17,364 nucleotides of DNA from an uncultured Clostridia bacterium (GCA_934725745.1 CAKVCH010000001.1:1-17364); one strand, 5' to 3'; shown: positions 1 to 8,290, numbered from the stretch's first letter. The notes: generated from the letters alone by a model not told the origin. Translations and numbers: made by a program.

Positions 1-288
1 ATAAACAGATGAGTCGCCGTGTGGGTGGAATTTACCCAAAACATCACCGACGATACGCGCGCATTTTTTGAATGGCTTGTCATTTGTAAGTCCAATTTCG
101 CCCATATCGTACAAAATACGACGATGAACAGGCTTTAAGCCGTCCCTAACATCTGGAATTGCACGCGAAACATTAACCGCCATAGCGTACGAAATGAAAG
201 ATTTTTTCATTTCTTCGTTTAGGTGCACCATAATGTACTTTGTATTGTCGACAAAATCTTCTCTTTTTTCTTTTTCGTCTATGCTCAT
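1..288 (-). CDS. gyrA: DNA gyrase subunit A, 5' part only (runs off the left edge)
   Basis: This is the N-terminal 96 residues of the breakage-reunion subunit of DNA gyrase, which introduces negative supercoils ATP-dependently as a GyrA2GyrB2 complex. The translation contains the family's N-terminal signatures: [17 protein letters not shown] (residues 41-57), [17 protein letters not shown] (77-93) and the start of the quinolone-determining region. That region carries Ser at the position equivalent to E. coli Ser83, the usual drug-susceptible residue. The catalytic tyrosine lies beyond the edge. The ATG at 286-288 is preceded by an AAAGGA ribosome site. It lies 117 bp downstream of gyrB on the same strand, so the two probably form one operon. 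ParC is the paralogous alternative, but adjacency to gyrB favours GyrA. Confidence 0.95.
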   Translation of the reverse strand, partial: MSIDEKEKREDFVDNTKYIMVHLNEEMKKSFISYAMAVNVSRAIPDVRDGLKPVHRRILYDMGEIGLTNDKPFKKCARIVGDVLGKFHPHGDSSVY

Positions 289-405
289 TTTTTTTCCTTT
301 TTATGCCTTTTTAGTTAATTTTTTGTTATTTTATGTCGCAATTTGTTGCTTTTTTGCTACTTTTTGTCAAAATTTGAAATATTTTGTTGTTTTGTGTCAT
401 TTAAA

Positions 406-2385
<1,980 letters not shown>

Positions 2386-2513
2386 TTAAAAGTAAATTGT
2401 TAAGTAGACTAAAAAATCACTTTTTACACCCGCCAAAATTCTAAGAAAAATTTGTTAAAATCACTAAAATCTTGACTACTTTAATTTAACGCAAAAAACG
2501 CAAATTTTGCCCC

Positions 2514-2561
2514 ATATAATATATATAATTATATAGTATATATAATATAACATATATATAT
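2514..2561. other. A/T-alternating tract, candidate easily unwound element
   Basis: A 48-bp run of alternating A and T contains only one G (2536) and one C (2551). It sits in the non-coding DNA between divergent gyrB and recF. A TTTTGCACA, an exact match to the relaxed DnaA-box consensus TTWTNCACA, lies 15 bp to its right (2576-2584). Such tracts melt easily and are common at origins, but low complexity alone does not prove a role. It could equally be promoter or upstream DNA for gyrB. Confidence 0.4.
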
Positions 2562-2802
2562 GTAAATTTCAACCATTTTGCACAACTTTTTTTGTCGATT
2601 TTAAAAAAAGTTTTTTATCACAAAATTTTACAATTTTAAACATAAAATTTTCTACATTTTTAAAACAAAAAATTTCTTTTTAATCTCCACTCACTCTCAT
2701 TTTCATATTTTAAAAAATCTTTTTCCTTTCCCACTTATCACAATTTTAATTTTTTTTAAAAGCATACTTATTAAATATTTTTATCTTCCATAAAACTTAT
2801 TT

Positions 2803-2999
2803 GTGTTTTGTAAAACACTTTTTTGTTTTCGTGGAGCATCTCGTGAAACATTAAAATCTTTTTGTGGAACATCTCGTGAAACAATTTTTTATCTTGTGAA
2901 ACATTCGTGTGGAACAATTTTTATTTTTGTGGAACAATTATTTTCCTTTGTGGAACATTTCTATTTTTTTGTGGAACACTTAAAAATTTGCGTGGAACA
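2803..2999 (+). repeat. Direct-repeat block A: phased GTGRAACA octamers (parS half-site-like)
   Basis: Nine exact GTG(G/A)AACA octamers occur here, all on the + strand, starting at 2843, 2864, 2876, 2896, 2909, 2929, 2950, 2971 and 2992. Two degenerate members, GTGGAGCA at 2831 and GTAAAACA at 2810, sit in register. Start-to-start distances are 21, 12, 21, 12, 20, 13, 20, 21, 21 and 21 bp, so most units are near two helical turns apart. The octamer equals the right half of the ParB site parS. The left half (TGTTNCAC) is absent in front of every unit. The left edge is a 16-bp inverted repeat, GTGTTTT-gt-AAAACAC (2803-2818). With a preceding T the unit also resembles a reversed DnaA box with one mismatch. 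The array is real; its function is inferred. Confidence 0.85.
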
Positions 3000-3134
3000 T
3001 TTTTTATATAAAGTAAACAAATATTTTTTTAGTCACAAAAAAAGTATAAAAAATGACAAAATATAACAAAAATAGCGCGTAAAATAACCTTTTTATATAT
3101 TTCAAGTGAAAACTTTGTCTTATTTTGTCTATCT
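3000..3134. other. A/T-rich spacer between the two octamer blocks
   Basis: This 135-bp spacer has no exact GTGRAACA unit. It holds one degenerate, out-of-phase match (GTGAAAAC at 3106) and is nearly all A/T apart from a GCGCG at 3074-3079. I see no gene in it. Its position between two similar repeat blocks recalls plasmid centromeres in which iteron blocks flank a spacer; that is an analogy only. Confidence 0.5.
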
Positions 3135-3282
3135 GTGGAACATTTTTTGCTTTTGTGGAACATTCTGTGAAACATTGAAATCTTTTTGTGAAACATTTTG
3201 TGAAACATTTATAATTTCGTGTGGAACAATTTGTGGAACAATTTTAAAAGGCTGTGGAACATTTTTTATTTTGCGTGGAACA
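3135..3282 (+). repeat. Direct-repeat block B: phased GTGRAACA octamers
   Basis: Nine exact GTG(G/A)AACA octamers, all on the + strand, start at 3135, 3155, 3167, 3188, 3200, 3221, 3233, 3254 and 3275. Spacings are 20, 12, 21, 12, 21, 12, 21 and 21 bp. Offsets from the first unit (0, 20, 32, 53, 65, 86, 98, 119, 140) match those of block A counted from 2810 (0, 21, 33, 54, 66, 86, 99, 119, 140) to within 1 bp. The block therefore looks like a shorter duplicate of block A. It lies upstream of recF with no gene between. Confidence 0.85.
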
Positions 3283-3432
3283 TTTTTAAAAACCTACAAA
3301 AACTTTTAATCCATTGAGTAAACTTTTTAAAACAAAATTGACTTTTCCATTTAAAGTTGTTTTTTATGTAAAACGCTTTTTTTTACTTTTCAAAATTATT
3401 TTTTAAAAACCATTCCAAATTTTTTTAAATTG

Positions 3433-3441
3433 TGGTAAAAT
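3433..3441 (+). promoter_or_regulatory. Extended -10 promoter of recF
   Basis: TGgTAAAAT forms an extended -10 element with no good -35 (TTCCAA at the 17-bp position). The same TGgTAAAAT occurs upstream of the last gene of the window at 17260-17268, which supports it as a local promoter form. A start seven bases past the -10 falls at about 3448-3450, on or beside the recF ATG. Confidence 0.6.
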
Positions 3442-3449
3442 ATTTTTGT

Positions 3450-4535
3450 ATGTATATTGAGAGCGTAAAATTAGAAAATTTTAGGAATTATACAAGTTGT
3501 TATGTTGAGCTAGAAAAAAATCTCAATATCTTTAAAGGCGCAAATGCGCAAGGCAAAACAAATTTTCTTGAAAGTATTTATATTTCAAGTATCGGCAAGT
3601 CGCCAAAAACCACAAAAGACAAAGATGTCATAAAATGGGGCGAAAGTCGTGCAAAGATTGATGTTAAGGTTAAAAAAAGTTTTTATGAAGAAGATTTATC
3701 CCTTGTTTTGTCTAATGACCAAAAGAAAACTATTAAAATTAACGGCATAGCTATAAAAAAAATCGGCGACCTTATAGGTGAAATGCCTGTTGTGTATTTT
3801 GCCCCCGACGAAATTGGGCTCATAAAAGACGGCCCCGCGTTTAGGCGTAAATTTATGGACATCGACATAAGCCAAATAAATAAAAACTATTTTTATCTTC
3901 TCTGCCGTTACGAAAAAGTTTTGAACGAGCGCAACAAACTTTTAAAGCAAACGCGCTCTTTTGAAGCTCTAAAAGACACAATTGACATTTGGGACACGCA
4001 ACTTGCGGACATTTCAAGCAAAATTATTTACTGTCGTCTCGACTTTATCGATAAAATAAAAGACCACACAAACGCTATTCACAAAGCTATCACATCTGAC
4101 AAAGAAGATTTGATTATTTCCTATCAAGGGCTAAAACAAAAATCAATTGAAGTTTTAAAAGAAAAGATTTACGCTCTATACAAGGAAAAATTAAAATCGG
4201 ATTTTGATTTAGGTTACACTTCAATAGGTCCACACCGTGACGACATTGAAATAAAAATAAATGGAATCGACATAAGAAATTTTGGTTCGCAAGGGCAACA
4301 ACGACTTGCGACTTTGTCAATCAAAATTGCCGAACTTAAACTTTTTGAAGAACTCACTCACGAAAAACCAATTTTGCTACTTGATGATGTTTTAAGCGAA
4401 CTTGACGAAAAGCGTTGCAAAAACTTTTTAAAACAAATTGAAGAGTATCAAACAATTTTAACCACCACAAAATTTAATAGAAAACTTAACGAAAATTCAA
4501 AAATTTTTAATGTTTCAAACGCAACGATTAGTTAA
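3450..4535 (+). CDS. recF: DNA replication and repair protein RecF
   Basis: RecF is an ABC/SMC-like ATPase that, with RecO and RecR, loads RecA at single-strand gaps and stalled forks. The 361-residue product has the family opening MYIESVKLENFRNY, Walker A GANAQGKT (30-37), the ABC signature GSQGQQR (279-285) and Walker B LLLDDVLSELD (309-319). Length is normal for the family. A GTG at 3432 would extend it by six residues. I prefer the ATG at 3450 because the protein then begins exactly as B. subtilis RecF does, because neither start has a Shine-Dalgarno site, and because an extended -10 ends at 3441, which would place the GTG upstream of the transcript start. The mRNA may thus be leaderless. 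It is followed by a terminator at 4760-4790. Placement upstream of dnaA is unusual; recF commonly follows dnaN. Confidence 0.95.
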   Translation: MYIESVKLENFRNYTSCYVELEKNLNIFKGANAQGKTNFLESIYISSIGKSPKTTKDKDVIKWGESRAKIDVKVKKSFYEEDLSLVLSNDQKKTIKINGIAIKKIGDLIGEMPVVYFAPDEIGLIKDGPAFRRKFMDIDISQINKNYFYLLCRYEKVLNERNKLLKQTRSFEALKDTIDIWDTQLADISSKIIYCRLDFIDKIKDHTNAIHKAITSDKEDLIISYQGLKQKSIEVLKEKIYALYKEKLKSDFDLGYTSIGPHRDDIEIKINGIDIRNFGSQGQQRLATLSIKIAELKLFEELTHEKPILLLDDVLSELDEKRCKNFLKQIEEYQTILTTTKFNRKLNENSKIFNVSNATIS

Positions 4536-4539
4536 ACAT

Positions 4540-4680
4540 TAAACAGTTTTAGGGCTATTTGTTCTAATAAAAACAGTTTTAGTTTTATTTTTATAACTTG
4601 TTAAGACGCTCTAAGATAAATATTAAAAATAGTTTTATTTATTCTGTCCTGTTAAGGTGTCTTAAATTTTTAATCATCAA
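4540..4680. repeat. Imperfect direct repeat downstream of recF
   Basis: AAACAGTTTTAG occurs twice (from about 4540 and 4571). The following text, tagttttattt then ctTGTTAAGacg..CTaa, is echoed about 70 bp later as atagttttattt then ccTGTTAAGgtg..CTTAA. The copies are degenerate and A/T-rich. No gene is visible. This may be decayed repeat DNA. Confidence 0.35.
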
Positions 4681-4759
4681 AAAGGTTCTGGGTTTATTTT
4701 TTCTTCATTTTTTAGCAGTTATTTTTTAGAAAAAGATGTCATTTTTTAGCATTTTTTTG

Positions 4760-4790
4760 CACCAAATTTAACTATTTTGGTGTTTTTTTT
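4760..4790 (+). terminator. Rho-independent terminator after recF
   Basis: The stem CACCAAA (4760-4766) pairs with TTTGGTG (4776-4782), followed by eight T (4783-4790). It is the first good terminator after recF, 225 bp past its stop. It separates recF transcription from dnaA. Confidence 0.75.
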
Positions 4791-4817
4791 ATATTTTTAA
4801 AATTTTTTTAATTTTTT

Positions 4818-4871
4818 TGACACTAAAATTTGACAACCTAGTTAAAAAAAGTGACACCTAAACTTGACAAC
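4818..4871. repeat. Paired 20-bp direct repeat at the left edge of the GC-richer element
   Basis: Bases 4818-4837 and 4852-4871 match at 17 of 20 positions: TGACAC, a variable A/T-rich middle, then TTGACAAC. The copies are 34 bp apart. They lie where sharply A/T-rich DNA gives way to the GC-richer structured element, so they could mark the edge of an inserted segment. This is weak on its own. Confidence 0.4.
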
Positions 4872-4879
4872 TTCATACA

Positions 4880-5262
4880 CCCCTTCGGATTGTTCTCCCC
4901 CTATGACAAGGGGGGAGTGGTGCCAAACGCACCGAGGGGGTAGTCGGGGTCCCCGAAAATAGCAGTAAAGCAGAAGCGTTACGAAATTTTTGGGGAAAAG
5001 GAAAGCCCACCCGTTAGTCGAACGATTGCGAGAGCAATTCATTTTAAGGGCTCCCAAAAGTAGCAACGAATGTGAAACTTTTGGGATAAGGAAAGACCAC
5101 TCGTATGTTGAGCGGTTGCTATTGCAACCCGAACTAAAGAGTGAGTCTTGACATGGGTGTGGCTTGACGCGTAAGGGGGAGCAAGGAAAAAGATATAGTA
5201 AGTGGTTACCCCTTGCAAGGGGAAATGTCGGCTTGCCGACAAAGGGGTAATCAAAGCGCCAC
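4880..5262. repeat. GC-richer, hairpin-rich intergenic repeat element between recF and dnaA
   Basis: This segment is clearly richer in G and C than the DNA on both sides. It is full of inverted repeats: CTCCCCC/GGGGGAG (4895-4901 with 4911-4917), the palindrome CCCCTTGCAAGGGG (5209-5222) and GTCGGC-tt-GCCGAC (5227-5240). The last two are nested inside an outer pairing of TTACCCCTT (5206-5214) with AAAGGGGTAA (5241-5250). The middle holds two tandem diverged units (see separate entry). The open frame on the minus strand (140 codons) has no ribosome site and reads low-complexity peptides through the hairpins, so I treat the segment as non-coding. A 12-mer (agggggagcaag, about 5174-5185) recurs inverted at about 8293-8304. 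It may be a dispersed non-autonomous element or a structured RNA. Confidence 0.55.
4946..5129. repeat. Two tandem diverged structured units
   Basis: Unit 1 (about 4946-5039) and unit 2 (about 5048-5129) share a plan. Stem 1 is CCCCGAAAA/TTTTTGGGG (4951-4959 with 4987-4995) in unit 1 and CCCAAAAG/CTTTTGGG (5053-5060 with 5078-5085) in unit 2. A shared linker, AAGGAAAG.CCAC.CGT, follows. Stem 2 is ATTGC-GAGA-GCAAT (5025-5038) in unit 1 and GGTTGC-TATT-GCAACC (5114-5129) in unit 2. The stems differ in sequence but keep pairing, which suggests selection on structure or a palindrome-based repeat family. Confidence 0.5.
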
Positions 5263-5304
5263 ATTATTTTACTATTTTAAAATATTATAGTAATTGAAAA
5301 AATA

Positions 5305-5333
5305 TTGACAAGGATGAGTTTATATAATAAAAT
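5305..5333 (+). promoter_or_regulatory. dnaA promoter
   Basis: A perfect -35 TTGACA (5305-5310), a 17-bp spacer and -10 TAAAAT (5328-5333) lie just upstream of dnaA. This predicts a start near 5340 and a leader of about 20 bases that carries the GGGGGA ribosome site. I see no TTATCCACA box overlapping this promoter, so direct DnaA autoregulation here is not evident. Confidence 0.8.
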
Positions 5334-5359
5334 ATATCTGTTTAAGTAACGGGGGAAAT

Positions 5360-6721
5360 ATGGATAGTATTCTAAGCAGATGGAACGAAGTGCTGAAAGA
5401 TATGGAAAATCTTGTTACTGCTGTTAGTTATGACCTTTATGTCGAAACGCTTGAACCTATCAAGATTGACAAAAACAAACTCGTTCTTCTAGCCTCGACT
5501 CTAACAAACAAAAATCAACTTTTAAAATTGCACAAAGACAAGTTACTTAACTCTGTCAAGCAACATTTTGACAATGTCGAAGATTTGATTATTTTAGAGC
5601 CTGGCGAAAAAGATAAGTTTTTGGAAGACATCAAGCAAGCCGAAGAAATGATTGAAGCAAAGCAAGTTTTAAACGACAAAAATAGGCTCAATGAGAAGTA
5701 CACTTTTGACAATTTTGTTGTTGGAAAAAGCAATCAATTTGTTTATGCGGCGTGCAGAAGCGTTGCTGAGAATCCTGGAAAAAAGTACAATCCGCTTTTC
5801 ATTTATGGCGGGGTTGGACTTGGCAAGACTCATCTTCTTCACGCGATTGGCAATTATGTTAGGAAAAACAAGCGCGACCTTAGGATTTTGTATGTTACGA
5901 GTGAACAGTTTACAAATGACTACATTCAAGCATTGAAAGCTGACAAAAAGGAAAATGCTAACAAGGCTTTTCGCGACAAATATCGCGATGTCGATGTTTT
6001 GATGATTGATGACATTCAATTTATCGCGAACAAGACAAGTACGCAAGAAGAATTTTTCCACACCTTTAACGACCTTTATCAACTCGACAAGCAGATTGTT
6101 ATAAGCAGTGATAAGCACCCACGAAATATGGAGCTACTTGAAGAAAGGTTAAGATCGCGTTTTTCGGGCGGGCTTATTCAAGATATTCAGAAACCTGATT
6201 ATGAGACAAGGCTTGCTATTTTGCAAAAAAAGGTGGAAAGCGAGAGATACAATGTCGACAACGATGTTTTGGAGTTCTTGGCTGACAGAATAAACACCAA
6301 CATTCGCGACCTAGAAGGTAGTTTAAACAAGGTTGTTAGTTTATCTATTTTGATTGGCAAAAACAGGGCGACTTTATCCGAAGCCGAAGAAGCGCTAAAA
6401 GATTTTGAGTCAACTAAGTCCCAAAATTTGACCATTGAAAAGATTATTGAGATAGTGTGTAAAAATTATCATATTTCAAAAGACGATATGATTGGCAAGA
6501 AAAAGAAAAAGGAAATTGTCGACCCAAGGCAAATTTGTATGTACATAATTACAGAAATGCTTGATGTTCCGCTAAAAGCGATTGGCGAAGCGTTTGGCGG
6601 AAGAGACCACACGACGGTTATTTTTGCCAGAGACAAGATTTCCGAACGAATTAGGACGGACAAAGTACTTAAAACTGACATTGACGACATCATCGCAATG
6701 ATTCGCCAAGACCTAAACTAA
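5360..6721 (+). CDS. dnaA: Chromosomal replication initiator DnaA
   Basis: DnaA is the AAA+ initiator that binds TTATCCACA boxes, oligomerises with ATP and melts the origin. The 453-residue product has domain I (1 to about 85), a short charged linker, then the AAA+ domain with Walker A GGVGLGKT (150-157) and Walker B LMIDD (214-218). The RLRSRF segment (263-268) carries conserved arginines. The C-terminal DNA-binding domain has DPRQ and the signature GGRDHTTV (413-420). The signature continues I-F-A, whereas the family usually has x-H-A, so residue 422 is Phe in place of His. The ATG at 5360 follows GGGGGA. It has its own consensus promoter and is followed by a DnaA-box cluster, then dnaN, as in many Bacillota. 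Confidence 0.98.
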   Translation: MDSILSRWNEVLKDMENLVTAVSYDLYVETLEPIKIDKNKLVLLASTLTNKNQLLKLHKDKLLNSVKQHFDNVEDLIILEPGEKDKFLEDIKQAEEMIEAKQVLNDKNRLNEKYTFDNFVVGKSNQFVYAACRSVAENPGKKYNPLFIYGGVGLGKTHLLHAIGNYVRKNKRDLRILYVTSEQFTNDYIQALKADKKENANKAFRDKYRDVDVLMIDDIQFIANKTSTQEEFFHTFNDLYQLDKQIVISSDKHPRNMELLEERLRSRFSGGLIQDIQKPDYETRLAILQKKVESERYNVDNDVLEFLADRINTNIRDLEGSLNKVVSLSILIGKNRATLSEAEEALKDFESTKSQNLTIEKIIEIVCKNYHISKDDMIGKKKKKEIVDPRQICMYIITEMLDVPLKAIGEAFGGRDHTTVIFARDKISERIRTDKVLKTDIDDIIAMIRQDLN

Positions 6722-7073
6722 CAGGGTTGTCCACAAAAAAAGTGAATAACTTTTCATAAATATTGTGGCAACATATTTGTTTTGCACTAAATATTGTGTT
6801 TTATTGTGGTTATCCACATATGCACAGCGCCTAATATAATTAAACTAAACTTAACTTAAACTAATAATTATATATATAATATGGCGGAAAAAAACATAGA
6901 ACAAATGTTTGATTTTTAAAGAGTTATCAACAAAATGTGAATAAGTTTAAAAGAGTTATCCACACATATATGTGGTAGAAAAGTCAAGTTTTATAGGTGG
7001 TAAACCACTATATATTGTGGCCAAAAAAGTTATCCACATATGCACCCGCTAATAATATTATTATTTAAAAAAT
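6722..7073. other. oriC: Probable oriC: DnaA-box cluster with A/T-only stretch
   Basis: The dnaA-dnaN gap holds DnaA boxes at 6727-6735 (TTGTCCACA), 6810-6818, 6956-6964 and 7030-7038 (each TTATCCACA, + strand) and 6936-6944 (TTATTCACA on the - strand). A near match, TTATCAACA, lies at 6924-6932. Between the second and third groups is an A/T-rich stretch (6831-6880) with a repeated 9-mer TTAAACTAA (6840-6848 and 6856-6864). GCACAGCGC lies directly between the 6810 box and this stretch. This box, GC patch, A/T order resembles the basal unwinding arrangement described for B. subtilis, with CTA/TTA triplets at roughly 5-6 bp intervals. Box identity is seen directly; origin function is inferred from family knowledge. 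Confidence 0.85.
6851..6880 (+). promoter_or_regulatory. Possible dnaN promoter inside the origin
   Basis: TTAACT (6851-6856), an 18-bp spacer and a perfect -10 TATAAT (6875-6880) could drive dnaN, giving a leader of about 200 bases that carries several DnaA boxes. The area is A/T-rich, so a chance -10 is possible. No terminator separates dnaA from dnaN, so read-through is also likely. Confidence 0.4.
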
Positions 7074-7087
7074 AAAGGAGAAATAAT

Positions 7088-8197
7088 ATGAAAGTAATAT
7101 GCGACGGGCTAGATTTGAGTATTGCAACAGCCCAAGTTATTAAAGCAATTTCTAATAAGACAACAAATCCAGTTTTGGAAGGCATTAAACTCACTACTGA
7201 AAATGATAGTTTGAAATTGTCTTGTACAGACCTTGAACTTGCTATTGAAAAAACAATTCGAGCCGATGTCAAAGAAGAAGGCGAAGCGGTTATTCCTGGA
7301 AAGTTCTTTGCGGAGTTTATAAGGAAACTTACAAATGAAAAGATTGAACTTGAACTTGCGGACAAGGATAGATTAAAGATTGTCTACACAGACAGTGAAA
7401 GTTACATTCAATGCTATAATGTTTTGGAATTTCCAAATTTGAAGATTATCGAAGAAGGCGAAAATTTCTCGATAAGCAAAAAAGATTTTAAAAATTTGAT
7501 AAATAAATCAATTTTTTCTACAGCCGTTGACGACACCCGCCCAGTTTTGAAGGGTTGCTTGTTTGAAATTAAAAAAGACAGAATAAACTCTGTCGGACTT
7601 GACGGTTATAGACTTGCTTTTGCTACAAAGAAACTTTTATCGTCCACAGTCGAAACAAAAATTATTGTCCCAGCAAAATCTCTTACTGAAATTGTCAAAT
7701 TTCTTGACGACGATGACGAAGAATTGAAGATTTTTATCCAAAAGAATTTCCTTATGGTCGAAGTCGACAATACAAAAATTATCACAAGACTTATCGAAGG
7801 CGACTTTATCAATTATGAACAAATCATTCCAAAAGAATTTGCAACTTCCCTTATTATTAACAAATCGGTCTTTGAAGAAGCAATCGAAAGGACGAGCGTT
7901 TTGTCAAGAGTAGATAGAAACAACCTTGTCAAATTTGACATTAAAGATAAACTTTTGACTCTTACTTCAACTTCTGATATCGGAAATATTAAGGAAAATA
8001 TCGGAATTTCTCTTAAAGGTAATGACCTTGCAATTGCTTTTAACTCGCGTTATTTTAGCGAATGCCTAAGAACCGTGTCCGACGAAGCAATCAAAATTAG
8101 TTTTAACCAACCTTCAAGCCCTTGCGTTATTACTCCAAGCGAAGGTGACGAATACTTGTATCTTATTTTGCCTGTTAGAATCATCACCCAAATATAA
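7088..8197 (+). CDS. dnaN: DNA polymerase III beta subunit (sliding clamp)
   Basis: This is the ring-shaped processivity clamp that tethers DNA polymerase III and many repair proteins to DNA. The 369-residue product has the usual three-fold clamp organisation. Family motifs include TRPVLKGCLFE (from about residue 150), LDGYRLAFA and VPAKSLTEI, and the C-terminal YLILPVR that lies near the partner-binding pocket. After PVR the protein ends in IITQI, slightly longer than many homologues. The ATG at 7088 is preceded by AAAGGAG at good spacing. It follows dnaA across the origin and ends at a strong terminator (8208-8252), so it is not co-transcribed with the next gene. Confidence 0.98.
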   Translation: MKVICDGLDLSIATAQVIKAISNKTTNPVLEGIKLTTENDSLKLSCTDLELAIEKTIRADVKEEGEAVIPGKFFAEFIRKLTNEKIELELADKDRLKIVYTDSESYIQCYNVLEFPNLKIIEEGENFSISKKDFKNLINKSIFSTAVDDTRPVLKGCLFEIKKDRINSVGLDGYRLAFATKKLLSSTVETKIIVPAKSLTEIVKFLDDDDEELKIFIQKNFLMVEVDNTKIITRLIEGDFINYEQIIPKEFATSLIINKSVFEEAIERTSVLSRVDRNNLVKFDIKDKLLTLTSTSDIGNIKENIGISLKGNDLAIAFNSRYFSECLRTVSDEAIKISFNQPSSPCVITPSEGDEYLYLILPVRIITQI

Positions 8198-8207
8198 TTT
8201 TGTAATC

Positions 8208-8252
8208 AAAGTTATCAACCGTTGCATAAACAATTGTTGATAACTTTTTTTT
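8208..8252 (+). terminator. Rho-independent terminator after dnaN
   Basis: A perfect 12-bp stem, AAAGTTATCAAC (8208-8219) with GTTGATAACTTT (8236-8247), and eight T at its 3' end form a strong terminator 10 bases past the dnaN stop. Its arms contain TTATCAAC in opposite orientations; the right arm read on the - strand gives TTATCAACA, the same near-DnaA-box 9-mer as 6924-6932. Confidence 0.9.
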
Positions 8253-8290
8253 ATTACTCCTCGTTAGATATAGAAGTAAACTATTTTCAT

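Noticed and set aside
2803..3282. CRISPR array
   Set aside because: The repeated unit is only 8-9 bases, spacings alternate between 12 and 20-21 bp, and the intervening text is low-complexity A/T rather than unique spacers. No cas gene is present.
2803..3309. Two open frames of 87 and 67 codons through the octamer array, with repeated Cys/Gly/Thr or Val-Glu-His peptides
   Set aside because: Most repeat spacings (12, 21, 33) are multiples of three, so the DNA repeats give periodic peptides automatically. There is no ribosome site, the 20- and 13-bp spacings change the reading frame between units, and composition is like the surrounding non-coding DNA.
5070..5077. GTGAAACT near dnaA and a GTGAAACC (minus strand) at 11853-11860 as stray array units
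   Set aside because: Each has one mismatch and stands alone; both are explained by hairpin arms or their flanks in their local elements.
4842..5264. 140-codon open frame on the - strand
   Set aside because: It reads straight through strong palindromes and tandem hairpin units, has no ribosome site, and gives a low-complexity peptide unlike any family.
6881..6919. 12-codon open frame MAEKNIEQMFDF in the dnaA-dnaN gap, ending in a clamp-ligand-like QMFDF
   Set aside because: No Shine-Dalgarno site, very short, and it lies immediately after a -10-like TATAAT inside the origin. It is probably chance.
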